Position numbers and translations under genes: made by a program | Shown: one piece after another, positions 33,779 to 41,736 of the stretch | Numbering within the stretch: the first letter of the stretch is position 1 | Layout: each line of letters opens with the position of its first letter | Notes under the pieces: generated by a model | Database searches by the model: none | Told to the model about the DNA's origin: nothing | Seen by the model: only the letters and a program-made list of their open reading frames with translations | From: Krasilnikovia cinnamomea | GTDB taxonomy: Bacteria > Actinomycetota > Actinomycetes > Mycobacteriales > Micromonosporaceae | Assembly: GCF_004217545.1 (NCBI RefSeq) | Contig: NZ_SHKY01000001.1 | Span: 4,650,001 to 4,714,000, forward strand | Direction: 5' to 3' | Length of the DNA stretch: 64,000 bases

Positions 33779-34993
33779 CTACGCCAGGACCCGCAGCCGT
33801 ACGGTCTGATCCATGGCGCGCAGCTGCGCCAGCACCTCGTCGGTGTATCCGCCGCTGATGTCGGTGACCAGGTAGCCGTACTCGCCGCGGGTGGTCAGCA
33901 GCTGACCCTCCACGTTGACCTCGTGGTCGGCGAGGATCTTGTTGACCTGGGCCAGCACGCCCGGGGTGTTGAGGTGTACGTGACCGATCCGGCTCATGCC
34001 CTCCTGCAGCGGCAGGGCGACACTGGGCAGGTTGACGCTCAGGGTGGTGTTGCCCTCCTGCACGAAGCTGGCCAGCTTGGTCGCCACGAAGTTGCCGATG
34101 TCGGACTGCGCCTCCTCCGTGGACCCGCCGATGTGCGGGGTGAGGATGACGTTGGGCAGCCCGCGCAGCTCGGAGACGAACTCGTCGCCGCGGCCCTTCG
34201 GCTCCTTGGGGAAGACGTCCACGGCAGCGCCGGAGAGGTGCCCGCTGGTCAGGGCCTCCCGCAGGGCGACGTGGTCGACCACGATGCCACGGGAGAGGTT
34301 GAGGAAGATCGCGCCCTTGGTCATCCGGGCGAACTGCTCCGCACCGAAGAATCCCGCGTTGCCCGGGCGGCCGTCGACGTGCAGCGTGATGATGTCCGAG
34401 GATTCGAGCAGCTCGTCCAGGCTGGCGCAGCGCCGGGCGTTGCCCAGGGCCAGCTTGTCGGCCGTGTCGTAGAACGACACCTGCATGCCCACGCTCTCCG
34501 CCAGCACCGACAGCTGGGTGCCGATGTTGCCGTACCCGACGATGCCGATGCGCCGGCCGCGGATCTCGTGGCTGCCGTCGGCCGCCTTGTCCCAGACCCC
34601 GCGATGCATGCCGCTGTTCTTCTCGGTGAGCCGGCGGGTCAGCGCGATGATCTCGGCCAGGGCCAGCTCGACCACGGAACGGGTGTTGGAGAACGGCGCG
34701 TTGAAGACCGCGATCCCGGCGCCCGAGGCGGCCGGCAGGTCGATCTGGTCCGTGCCGATGCAGAACGCCCCGATCGCCACGAGGCTGTTCGCCGCCTCCA
34801 GCACCTTGGCCGTCACCCGGGTCTTGGAGCGGATGCCGAGCAGGTGTACGCCGTCGATCCGTTCGATCAGCTCGGCCTCGTCGAGGGCGTTGCGGACGGA
34901 CTCGACCTCGTAACCGTTGGCCTCGAGCCGGGTCACGGCGTCCGGATGGATGCTCTCCAGGAGGAGGACTCGTACCTTCGCTTGGTCGATCAT
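33779..34993 (-). CDS. serA: D-3-phosphoglycerate dehydrogenase, short ACT type
   Basis: 404 residues, close to E. coli SerA and unlike the 530-residue mycobacterial form. First step of serine synthesis: 3-phosphoglycerate to 3-phosphohydroxypyruvate with NAD+. Seen: NAD loop GYGNIG (153-158), catalytic Arg235 (NLSRGIVVD), Glu264 (FPKEP) and His287 (TPHIGGS), and a C-terminal ACT domain from about 330 (GHVHLNTPGVLAQVNKIL) for serine feedback. ATG 34993 was chosen over the longer reading because family proteins begin close to KVRVLLLE. 123 bases upstream hold nothing recognised. Confidence 0.93.
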   Translation of the reverse strand: MIDQAKVRVLLLESIHPDAVTRLEANGYEVESVRNALDEAELIERIDGVHLLGIRSKTRVTAKVLEAANSLVAIGAFCIGTDQIDLPAASGAGIAVFNAPFSNTRSVVELALAEIIALTRRLTEKNSGMHRGVWDKAADGSHEIRGRRIGIVGYGNIGTQLSVLAESVGMQVSFYDTADKLALGNARRCASLDELLESSDIITLHVDGRPGNAGFFGAEQFARMTKGAIFLNLSRGIVVDHVALREALTSGHLSGAAVDVFPKEPKGRGDEFVSELRGLPNVILTPHIGGSTEEAQSDIGNFVATKLASFVQEGNTTLSVNLPSVALPLQEGMSRIGHVHLNTPGVLAQVNKILADHEVNVEGQLLTTRGEYGYLVTDISGGYTDEVLAQLRAMDQTVRLRVLA

Positions 34994-35116
34994 CAGTTTC
35001 CGTTTCGTGTGCGGTTGCGCCGTCCGGGCCGCCACGCCGAAGCCCAGCTCACGGCACACCAGCGTAGTGCCCTCGGCGGTCGCCTCCACCGCGGTGTGCC
35101 GGATGTCCCATGCCGC

Positions 35117-36034
35117 TCAATACGTGGGACGCCCGCGCAGCCACGGCAGCAGCGCCTCGCCCTGGGCCCGCTGGAACGCCCGTACCGTGGGGATGCCCGG
35201 CGGTGGAGGCTGCCGGGCCCGATCCACGAAGTAGCCGGCCAGCCCCGCCATGATCGCGCTGACCGCCCGCGGGTCGACGCCGGCGAGCACGGGCGCCGGG
35301 TCACCGCCGTACACGATCACGTTCACCGCCAGCAGAACCGTGTCCAGCCAGTCCGGGCCGACGCAGCCCCACGGCCAGTCGACGAAGACCACCGTGCCGT
35401 CCGGGCGCAGCAGCATGTTGTCCGCGCGGATGTCGCAGTGGCACAGGGTGTCGCCGTCGAGCGTCGTCAGGGCCCATCGGGCGGCGGCGCGCAACTCGTC
35501 CAGGTGGTCGCGGGCCCACGGGTCCAGGTCCGGGGGCGGATCCGCGGCCACCCGGTCCCAGCCGGCGAAGTTGTCCGCCAGGCGGTCCCCGGCCGTGGCC
35601 AGGTCGGCCACGGGGGAGGGGGTCAGCGCGGCGGCCAGCTGCCGCAGTCCGCGTACGGCGGCCGCCAGCTCGTCCGGTCGCCACGGGGTGTGCGGGTGCC
35701 GCCCCTCGATGTCCTCCAGGACGAGCGCCACCCATTCGCCGTCGTCGTAGCTGCCGACGAACCGGGGCACCGGCGCGTGCGGCGGCAGGGCCGCGCTGAG
35801 GCGCGCCTCCTGCCGGGCCAGTTCCGTCGACCGCTCATTGAGCGCCGGGCTGACCGCCTTGACGAACGCGGTCACGCCCGCCGCGGTGCGGACCCGGTCG
35901 GCGGTGCCGGGGGAGAATCCGCCCGGCTGGGAGCTGGCCGTGACCACCGGCGAACCGAGGATCTCCTCGATGGCGCCCCGGACGTGGGCGGGCACGGCTG
36001 CCCACCCGATCCGGACTCCGACGGCAGCGACCAT
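35117..36034 (-). CDS. Aminoglycoside phosphotransferase/choline kinase-like protein
   Basis: 305 residues from ATG 36034. Brenner loop HCDIRADN at 199-206 with catalytic Asp201 and Asn206, metal-binding Asp219 in VFVDWPWG, and VALVLEDIEG in the hinge. This fold covers antibiotic kinases and small-molecule kinases; most chromosomal copies have unknown substrates. The gene is single on the minus strand, divergent from none of its neighbours. Resistance should not be assumed. Confidence 0.85.
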   Translation of the reverse strand: MVAAVGVRIGWAAVPAHVRGAIEEILGSPVVTASSQPGGFSPGTADRVRTAAGVTAFVKAVSPALNERSTELARQEARLSAALPPHAPVPRFVGSYDDGEWVALVLEDIEGRHPHTPWRPDELAAAVRGLRQLAAALTPSPVADLATAGDRLADNFAGWDRVAADPPPDLDPWARDHLDELRAAARWALTTLDGDTLCHCDIRADNMLLRPDGTVVFVDWPWGCVGPDWLDTVLLAVNVIVYGGDPAPVLAGVDPRAVSAIMAGLAGYFVDRARQPPPPGIPTVRAFQRAQGEALLPWLRGRPTY

Positions 36035-36120
36035 GCCGGGATCGTGGCAGGTGGGCGGGCCTTTCGACACGGACTTTCTGTCCGGGGCCGCCGGTACTGG
36101 CACACGCCCGCCCGCTCACG

Positions 36121-36606
36121 TCATGCGGGGGAGTCGCGGCCGGATGCCGCCGGGGATTGTGCCGATCGGGTGGCGTCGATGACCCGGGTGAGGGCCGCGT
36201 GGATGTCCAGCAGTTCGTCGACCGGCAGACCCAGGCGGTCGACCACCGCCGGCGGAATCGCTTCAGCTTGCCGGCGGAGGGCCTGGCCGCTGGGGGTGAG
36301 CGTGATGGCGAGGCTGCGTTCGTCGCCGGGATCGCGTTCGCGGCGCAGGTATCCGATCGCTTCCAAGCGCTTGAGAAGGGGGGACAGCGTTCCCGGGTCG
36401 AGCTGCAGCAGCTCGCTGAGCCGCCGGACGGACAGCGGGGCGCGCTGCCACAACGCCAGCATCACCAGATACTGCGGATGCGTCAGCCCCATCGGCTCCA
36501 GCAGCGGCCGGTAGACCGCCACCACGCTGCGCGCGGCCACCGACAGGGCGAAGCACACCTGTTGCTCCAACGCGAGCGGGTTGTTGGCGTCGCCCACGTC
36601 ACTCAT
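36121..36606 (-). CDS. MarR/OhrR-like regulator
   Basis: 161 residues. The N-terminal ALEQQVCFALSVAARS with Cys18 matches the peroxide-sensing Cys of OhrR, and RPLLEPMGLTHPQYLVMLALWQ is the family's first conserved block. HTH and wing LSELLQLDPGTLSPLLKRLE and RERDPGDERS follow. No ohr gene is next to it, so the target may be elsewhere; the divergent 77-residue gene is another candidate. GAAGGTG is the ribosome-binding site. The organic-peroxide role is by similarity. Confidence 0.8.
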   Translation of the reverse strand: MSDVGDANNPLALEQQVCFALSVAARSVVAVYRPLLEPMGLTHPQYLVMLALWQRAPLSVRRLSELLQLDPGTLSPLLKRLEAIGYLRRERDPGDERSLAITLTPSGQALRRQAEAIPPAVVDRLGLPVDELLDIHAALTRVIDATRSAQSPAASGRDSPA

Positions 36607-36644
36607 CGTGTGCACCTTCTTCGGGCGGTCGCTACTCTGAAATA

Positions 36645-36669
36645 GTTGGGGCACAAAATGTTGGGGTAC
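36645..36669. repeat. Direct repeat in the MarR/small-gene divergent region
   Basis: GTTGGGGCAC (36645-36654) and GTTGGGGTAC (36660-36669), 15 bases apart, nine of ten bases identical. The second copy also forms GTTGG-GGTA-CCAAC. Likely operator of the OhrR-like regulator, in the 102-base gap between divergent starts. Confidence 0.45.
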
Positions 36670-36708
36670 CAACCTTATGCGGCGAGACTACCAGGGGAGG
36701 CGGGCGGC

Positions 36709-36942
36709 ATGCCCAAGGACAAGCGAGGCGTGGAACGGAGCCGGTTCGGGGTGTGGTGGCACGACACCTTCGACGACTGGTTCTTCCGCTCCTTGATCGG
36801 TCCCGCACAGACGGGCAACGCGGTGCACGGTGCCGACCCCACCACACGCCAGCAGTGGCTCCGCGACCTGGAGCGGCGCAAGCAGTACACCCGGGAACAG
36901 CGCGAACGCAGGCGCCTCGCCCGCGAGAAGCAGGGCAACTGA
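36709..36942 (+). CDS. Small basic hypothetical protein
   Basis: 77 residues from ATG 36709, GGGGAGG eight bases upstream. Contains FGVWWHDTFDDWFFRSLIGP followed by a long charged helix ERRKQYTREQRERRRLAREKQ. The aromatic-rich middle and basic helix look conserved in design but no family is known to me. Divergent from the MarR gene and possibly under its control. Confidence 0.55.
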   Translation: MPKDKRGVERSRFGVWWHDTFDDWFFRSLIGPAQTGNAVHGADPTTRQQWLRDLERRKQYTREQRERRRLAREKQGN

Positions 36943-36982
36943 CGGTCCCGTGGGCGGGCTCCGCAAGGCGCCCCGCGGCCAG

Positions 36983-37435
36983 CTAAGCCGACGGCCGCTG
37001 CAGGAGCTGCCGGGACGACTTGAAGCCCAGCCGTTCGTACACCGGCACCGCCGTGCGACCGGAGTGGACCGTCACGCGCAGGCAGCCGAGGCGTGTCGCC
37101 TGCTCCGACGCGGCCTCGACGAGCGCCGAACCGATTCCCTGGCCGCGCTGTTCCGGTATGACGAAGACGCTCTGGATGTCCGCGGACAGCCGGCTTGTGG
37201 CTCCCGGCCTCGGCACCCGCGGGACGAGCGCCACCCAGGCCATGCCGATGATCTCGGGTCGCAGGAGCCGAGCGACGAACGCCAGGTGTGAGTCCTGGTG
37301 CGCGGCCCACCACTGCGCAAGCCCGGCCGCGAACGCGTCGAGGGGCCGCTTGGCCGGCTCCTCATCATGGGTATCCAGCCACAACAGGCGAGCCAGGTCT
37401 GCGACGTCGTCCGCATTCGCCCGACTGATCCGCAC
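36983..37435 (-). CDS. GNAT family N-acetyltransferase
   Basis: 150 residues from GTG 37435. Acetyl-CoA-binding motif A: VFVIPEQRGQGIGSALVEAA (RGQGIG as the Q/RxxGxG/A loop) followed by GCLRVTVHSGRTAVPVYERLGF. A normal length for the family. A start further upstream (ATG 37501) is possible. Substrate unknown. It marks the left side of the region that I read as an island. Confidence 0.82.
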   Translation of the reverse strand: MRISRANADDVADLARLLWLDTHDEEPAKRPLDAFAAGLAQWWAAHQDSHLAFVARLLRPEIIGMAWVALVPRVPRPGATSRLSADIQSVFVIPEQRGQGIGSALVEAASEQATRLGCLRVTVHSGRTAVPVYERLGFKSSRQLLQRPSA

Positions 37436-37572
37436 GAGGTGAGTCTGCCACCCCAACCTGCGGAGCCCATGGCCGACCTGATCCTCAGCCTCGCAGCCCA
37501 TGCGGGCTCGATCGCTGATCGATTGAACCCAAATCTGATGATCCAGGCGGACCCTGGTGGCATGCTCTCGCT

Positions 37573-38202
37573 GTGGGTGTCGACATTGATGGATACATCG
37601 AGGTTCGGCCATGGGCGTCATGGTCGGATCTGCCGAATGCGAACGACTGGTGTTCGGCTGTCCCTTTGGATTGCCTGTACATCGACCGCGACTACGACGC
37701 GTTCGGGTGCCTGTTCGGCGTCATGAACTACGCCGGGTTTCGGCCCGTAGCCGCCGGCCGCGGACTACCGCCCGACGCCGCCGAACCGACCCGACGAGCC
37801 TTCGAAAGCTCCAGCAGTGAGCGTCAAGGACCGACCTGGATCGGCTGGGACGAGATCCAGCGGATCGACTGGAGCGAGCTGACCGAGCACGCCGACACCC
37901 GACTACACCGCTACGAACGCGACGCCGACGGGCAATGGATCTTTCGCGGCAAGTCAGCCTGGTCGCGGGAAGCATTCGAGGCTCAAGGGGTGCCCGTCTC
38001 GCCACCAGGCGCGCCACCGAACGTCTGGCCAGACGGCAGTGTCTGGACGAAGGGTGATGTCCAGTTCCGGGCGGGACGGCTGACCCGCCGACAGGCCATT
38101 CCCGACGAAGGTGGTTGGCGTCCCGTGTGGGAAGTGATGGCCGCTCTCGCGCGCCTCCACGGCGACGAGAACTGCCGCCTCGTCGCCTGGTTCGAGGCAT
38201 GA
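37573..38202 (+). CDS. Conserved hypothetical protein (GVDIDGYIEVR type)
   Basis: 209 residues from GTG 37573. N-terminus GVDIDGYIEVRPW and the block YDAFGCLFGVMNYAGFRPVAAGRGLPPD suggest a compact globular protein. Actinobacterial genomes and phage-like regions carry proteins with this opening, with no known function. GC content is visibly lower than in neighbouring core genes, consistent with acquisition. No start-proximal ribosome-binding site is clear. No partner gene identified. Confidence 0.6.
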   Translation: MGVDIDGYIEVRPWASWSDLPNANDWCSAVPLDCLYIDRDYDAFGCLFGVMNYAGFRPVAAGRGLPPDAAEPTRRAFESSSSERQGPTWIGWDEIQRIDWSELTEHADTRLHRYERDADGQWIFRGKSAWSREAFEAQGVPVSPPGAPPNVWPDGSVWTKGDVQFRAGRLTRRQAIPDEGGWRPVWEVMAALARLHGDENCRLVAWFEA

Positions 38203-38241
38203 CGAGATGCTCACCTGACGTCGAAGCCGTCAAACCTGCAA

Positions 38242-38655
38242 CTACGCGAAATCGGGGTTGTCGAAGTCGATCACCAGGGAATTGCAGTGCTCGTTGACGA
38301 ATGTGGCAGTCATGCCCGCCAGGTCGACCGTGTCGATCGGGTTCGAGTCGACCATGGCGACGATCCACTTCAGCATGCCATCGGGGTTGAGGCGGGCGAA
38401 GAACCCGTCACCCCCCAGGGGTCCTGAACCACAGCATACGTAGCCCTTGCCCCCCGGCAACTCAACGCACTCCGACACGTAGATCTCCATGTCATGACAT
38501 TTGTCCAATGCGTCCGCTGCGAGCGGAGTGCCGAGGCGGAACCGAGACAGGTCCGGACCGTCATACTCCACCCTACGGCTTTCACCCTTTACCCGGTAGA
38601 AGCCGTCGAGCGCGGGCGCCTTTCCAGCCTGCCACGTGGCCTCGATAGCAAACAC
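38242..38655 (-). CDS. Hypothetical protein of the island
   Basis: 137 residues from GTG 38655, chosen because AAGGAG lies five bases upstream; a longer reading to 38706 lacks such a site. Sequence is acidic with a Cys-rich middle (ECVELPGGKGYVCCGSGPLGGDGFFARL) and a C-terminal WIVAMVDSNPIDTV. Size and acidity would fit an immunity protein, but no family is recognised. The 216 bases between it and the IS element hold nothing clear. Confidence 0.55.
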   Translation of the reverse strand: MFAIEATWQAGKAPALDGFYRVKGESRRVEYDGPDLSRFRLGTPLAADALDKCHDMEIYVSECVELPGGKGYVCCGSGPLGGDGFFARLNPDGMLKWIVAMVDSNPIDTVDLAGMTATFVNEHCNSLVIDFDNPDFA

Positions 38656-38894
38656 TTGATCTCCTTGCGTTCCCTGCCGCTCTTGTCCACCGTGCACAAT
38701 AGGCATTCCAGTCCAGGTGCCGGTCGGTTGCCGACCAGGCCAACCCGCACATGGTGGCTGGATCAGGTCAGCGGGGGTACCCGGCCCGCGTGAACCAATT
38801 CGTTGTACTGCCTTACCGCGTCGTCAGTGACGGGGCGGACCACGGCAGCCTGGCGGAACCTGTCAAGTCAACTGAGACAGTTTCTTGATCTTCT

Positions 38895-40010
38895 TTAGCT
38901 TTGTGCTGTTGGAAGGGTGGTCACAGCCGCGACGGCGACTTGTCCGAGGTCGCTGTTGTCGGGTTTGTTGATCCATGCCCGGTGAGCGAGGCGGGGTGGC
39001 TGCGGACGGCGGCGCCCGAACCGTTCGGGGTGCGCGGCCCAGGCGGCGTCGAGGGTCCGTTGCCGCTGTTCACGGATCTGTCCGGCGGTGCCGTGATGGA
39101 CCGAGGCCGGAGTATGCAGGCCGATCCCGGAGTGCCGGTGCTCGTGGTTGTAGTACGTGTAGAACGCCTCGCAGTGCTGCCGGGCGTGCTGGATCGACCC
39201 GAACCGGTCCGGGAAGCTCGGGTCGTACTTCAACGTCTTGAAGCTCGCCTCGATGTAGGGATTGTCGTTCGAGGTTTTCGGCCGGCTGTGACTACGGCCG
39301 ATCTTCAGATCGGTCAGCAGCTGGGTGACGGTCTTGCTGGTCATCGCCGCGCCGCGGTCGGCATGCACGGTCAACTGATCGGGATCGACGCGTTCACGGG
39401 CGGCGGCGTCGGCGATCAGCGCTTCGGCGAGCTGCCCGTCCTCGTGCGCGGCGACCAGGTGCCCGACGACGTACCTCGACCAGATGTCGATCACCGTGTA
39501 GAGGTGGAACCAGACGCCCTTGACCGGCCCGCGCAGCTTCGTGATGTCCCAGGACCAGACCTGGTTCGCCGCGTCGGCCACGAGTTCGGGCTTGGTCCGG
39601 GCCGGATGCGTGGCCTGGCTGCGGCGTTCACCGTTTTGACCGGCGGCCCGCAGAATCCGGTACATCGTGGACTCCGAGCACCACCAGCGGCCCTCGTCGA
39701 GCTCGCGGGCCCATACCTGCGCCGGCGCCAGGTCGGCGTACTCGGGCCGGTTCAGCAACTGCAGGACCTGCTCACGTTCGGCCTGCGACAGCGCCGAGGG
39801 CGGCGGCTCACGCGGAGTCCGCGGCTTCGGCGGCGCGGGCGGGTTGCGGTGCCGGTAGAGCGTCGCGCGGGATACGCCGGTCAGTCGGCACGCCCCGGCG
39901 ATGCCCCACGCCGGGGTCAGCGCCTGGAGCGCCTCGGTGAGGACGGGTTCGACATCGGCGCGGCATCCGCGCTCTCGGAGAGCAGTTCCAAGAGCGCGTG
40001 CGCTTTTCCC
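38895..40010 (-). CDS. IS3 transposase OrfB (DDE integrase domain), -1 frame
   Basis: 371 codons open from the slippery site to 38895, with no good start codon of its own, so it is made as an OrfAB fusion of about 484 residues. N-terminal helix-turn-helix PAWGIAGACRLTGVSRATLYRH, then the rve core: first Asp in WSWDITKLRG, second Asp in TVHADRGAAM, Glu in NPYIEASFKTLKYDP, and YYNHEHRHSGIGLHTP. This is a complete DDE transposase. Confidence 0.88.
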   Translation of the reverse strand, partial: GKSARALGTALRERGCRADVEPVLTEALQALTPAWGIAGACRLTGVSRATLYRHRNPPAPPKPRTPREPPPSALSQAEREQVLQLLNRPEYADLAPAQVWARELDEGRWWCSESTMYRILRAAGQNGERRSQATHPARTKPELVADAANQVWSWDITKLRGPVKGVWFHLYTVIDIWSRYVVGHLVAAHEDGQLAEALIADAAARERVDPDQLTVHADRGAAMTSKTVTQLLTDLKIGRSHSRPKTSNDNPYIEASFKTLKYDPSFPDRFGSIQHARQHCEAFYTYYNHEHRHSGIGLHTPASVHHGTAGQIREQRQRTLDAAWAAHPERFGRRRPQPPRLAHRAWINKPDNSDLGQVAVAAVTTLPTAQS

Positions 40011-40348
40011 ATGATCGCCAGCGCGGTCTCGGTCTTGGCCAGCTTGGCCTGCAAGCGGGCGTTCTCCCGCTGCAGGCGGGCAAGTTCAGCGTTTTCGGCC
40101 TTCTTCGCTGCCCGCGCGGCCGCTTGACGGCGGTCGGTCAGGCCGGCCGCGGCTCCGGCGTCTCGGGCCTTGCGCCAGTCGAGAATGTGTGACCCATACA
40201 GTCGTTCCCGGCGCAGGATCGCCCCGCGAGCCGCCGCATCCGGCGCCGACTCGTACTCGTCCAGGATCCGCGCCTTGAACTCCGCGGTGAATGTCCGCCG
40301 CTGGGGCCGGGCGTCCAGATCCGGGCTCTCATGGGGCTTCGAAGTCAT
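39917..40348 (-). CDS. IS3 transposase OrfA
   Basis: 143 residues. Helix-turn-helix RRTFTAEFKARILDEYE followed by LYGSHILDWRKARD and a leucine-zipper-like helix (AELARLQRENARLQAKL). The -1 slippery heptamer G GGA AAA lies at 40010-40004 in the correct phase; a slip there enters the OrfB frame exactly. OrfA alone normally binds the ends and limits transposition. Confidence 0.85.
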   Translation of the reverse strand: MTSKPHESPDLDARPQRRTFTAEFKARILDEYESAPDAAARGAILRRERLYGSHILDWRKARDAGAAAGLTDRRQAAARAAKKAENAELARLQRENARLQAKLAKTETALAIMGKAHALLELLSESADAAPMSNPSSPRRSRR

Positions 40349-40406
40349 GCTGGTGTGTTCTCCTCAGGGCCGTCCAGGAAGAGTATTCCCTGGTAGACGG
40401 GCTGTC

Positions 40407-40688
40407 TCACATCAGCGTGACAGGGAGGGTGGCGTAGATCTGCAACCCGTTGAAGCACAGGCCGAGCACGGCATTCGCGCCGCGTTGCGCCGCCTGGCGC
40501 AGCACGTCCTGCATCGCCTGCTCCCGCATTGCCTGGATGTTGAGAATCTGGCGACTATTCAAGGCGTCGAAGGCCATCTTGTAGTGCTCGGCCAGGTTCG
40601 GCTGCTGCGGCAGCGCCTCGGCAAGGACGGGACCCAGCGTGAGCCGGGTGTCGTAGCCAGGGATCGACGGCAGAGTCACGATCAACAT
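40407..40688 (-). pseudogene. YbjQ/DUF74 family protein truncated by the IS element
   Basis: 93 residues starting MLIVTLPSIPGYDTR, with AMREQAMQDVLRQAAQRGANAVLGLCFN as in the YbjQ (PF01906) pentameric family. The reading ends YATLPVTLM and its TGA stop is the first three bases of the IS (40409-40407). Normal members continue about 10 residues further. The function of the family is unsettled. The stub may still fold. Confidence 0.75.
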
Positions 40689-40754
40689 GGCGGGGACTAT
40701 ATGGTCGATGTTTGGCTGCCCGCGGCGGTGATTTCGCCTGCCACGGCGTAGTTA

Positions 40755-41192
40755 CTACTGAGCCATTGCGGCCTTGGCGCGCATCCTGCGGGCCGCATGC
40801 ACCACACCGTCGGCGACCAGCTGGCAACCGCGAGGTTCATGTCCCACCCGAGTCGCGCACACATGCGCGTGTACCGCTGCCCGACAGAGTCGGGCTTGAG
40901 CCACGTACTGCCGTCGGGCGGAGCGAGGCGTCGGCCAGCGGCCGGCACACGTGTGGGCGGCACCGGCTGGTGCACTCGTGCTCGCCCTGGACGCGGTGCT
41001 CGACGTACTTCCGGCCCCCGCAGTGCGCCCGACACGTTCGCAACCGCGCGTAGAAGGAGTCGAGTACCTCGCCGCCGAGCCGGGCGACCGGCATGTCGCC
41101 GAGCAGCGGCCGAATGTGGTTCGGGACGTACCCTCGAAGGTAACCCGCGTCGTCTCGTCGAGCTTCGCGAGTTCAAGATGGCGGTCTAGCAT
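40755..41192 (-). pseudogene. Tyrosine integrase remnant
   Basis: Starts MLDRHLELAKLDETTRVTFEG; after a one-base frameshift near 41131 continues YVPNHIRPLLGDMPVARLGG and EVLDSFYARLRTCRAHCGG..., a core-binding domain typical of actinobacterial tyrosine integrases. It then jumps, in a third frame, from LADASLR to DGSTWLKPDSVGQRYTRMCARLGWDMN, the part before the catalytic His. Most of the catalytic domain is deleted and the Arg-His-Tyr set is not complete. This is a dead integrase of the tRNA-linked island. Confidence 0.78.
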
Positions 41193-41197
41193 CCCGT

Positions 41198-41228
41198 GCG
41201 GGCAGCGAGCTTGAGACTCGCTGCCCGC
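41198..41228 (-). terminator. Hairpin after the immunity gene
   Basis: Perfect 12-bp stem GCGGGCAGCGAG (41198-41209) with its complement (41217-41228) and a 7-base loop, 43 bases downstream of the immunity gene stop on the minus strand. Terminator by position. Confidence 0.55.
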
Positions 41229-41270
41229 CCGCGTCGGTGTCAGGCTGCGGCGCTGGAGGCTGGGTGCGCC

Positions 41271-41729
41271 TCAGGCGTTGAGGTCCGCCATCTTGCGGTC
41301 CATGATTTCCACATCCTTCTCCGTGTACGGTTTGCCCCGAACGGCAGTCAGTATCTCCTGCACGACGTGCGCCAAGGCTGTCCGGAGCTGTTCCAAACGA
41401 ACTTCGCCGACCGCGATCGAGACCGGGTTGTCCTCATCTCGATCGCAGTTCGCCTCGATGTAGACCGTCGGCTCGTCCGCCTCGGTTCGTCGGTAGTATA
41501 GGTAGTATGAGCCGTCGAAGAAGTACGACCACGCCTCGTTCTCCCCGTCGGCGATTTCGGTGTACGCCGTGACGGCCGAGCTCACCACGGAAATGGCGAA
41601 GTCCGACCAGCGTTCGACCGGATAGTCAACGCCGCCAAGAGTGAGCCACACATCGCAGGTGATGATGCCGTCGGCGGCCCCCGGGAAGCAAAAATTGGTG
41701 ACGTGCCAGTCTATCGACGTGGTGACCAT
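41271..41729 (-). CDS. Putative immunity protein of the adjacent polymorphic toxin
   Basis: 152 residues, intact. Starts 7 bases after the stop of the toxin remnant, in the usual toxin-immunity order, with GAGGTGA as ribosome-binding site. Sequence is acidic and beta-rich (IDWHVTNFCFPGAADGIITCDVWLTLGG, then SYYLYYRRTEADEPTVYIEAN) with a C-terminal helix ending MADLNA. No named immunity family is recognised. The role comes from position only; it may remain as an orphan protecting against sister strains. Confidence 0.6.
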   Translation of the reverse strand: MVTTSIDWHVTNFCFPGAADGIITCDVWLTLGGVDYPVERWSDFAISVVSSAVTAYTEIADGENEAWSYFFDGSYYLYYRRTEADEPTVYIEANCDRDEDNPVSIAVGEVRLEQLRTALAHVVQEILTAVRGKPYTEKDVEIMDRKMADLNA

Positions 41730-41736
41730 GTCCGCT

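Larger units (their letters stand above)
38872..40409 (-). mobile_element. IS3-family insertion sequence, intact
   Basis: 1538 bases bounded by 8-bp terminal inverted repeats TGAGACAG (38872-38879) and CTGTCTCA (40402-40409), with TG...CA ends. Contains orfA and orfB in the usual IS3 arrangement joined by a -1 frameshift. All catalytic residues are present. Flanks do not show an obvious 3-4 bp target duplication (AAC on the left, CAT on the right), which suggests rearrangement after insertion. It truncates the YbjQ gene. Confidence 0.88.

Noticed and set aside
35117..36034. Antibiotic resistance determinant
   Set aside because: The fold is shared by many small-molecule kinases and nothing in the sequence or context points to an antibiotic.
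40837..41094. Short separate gene reading MPVARLGGEVLDSFYARLR
   Set aside because: It is the middle part of the broken integrase, continuous with it after a one-base frameshift.
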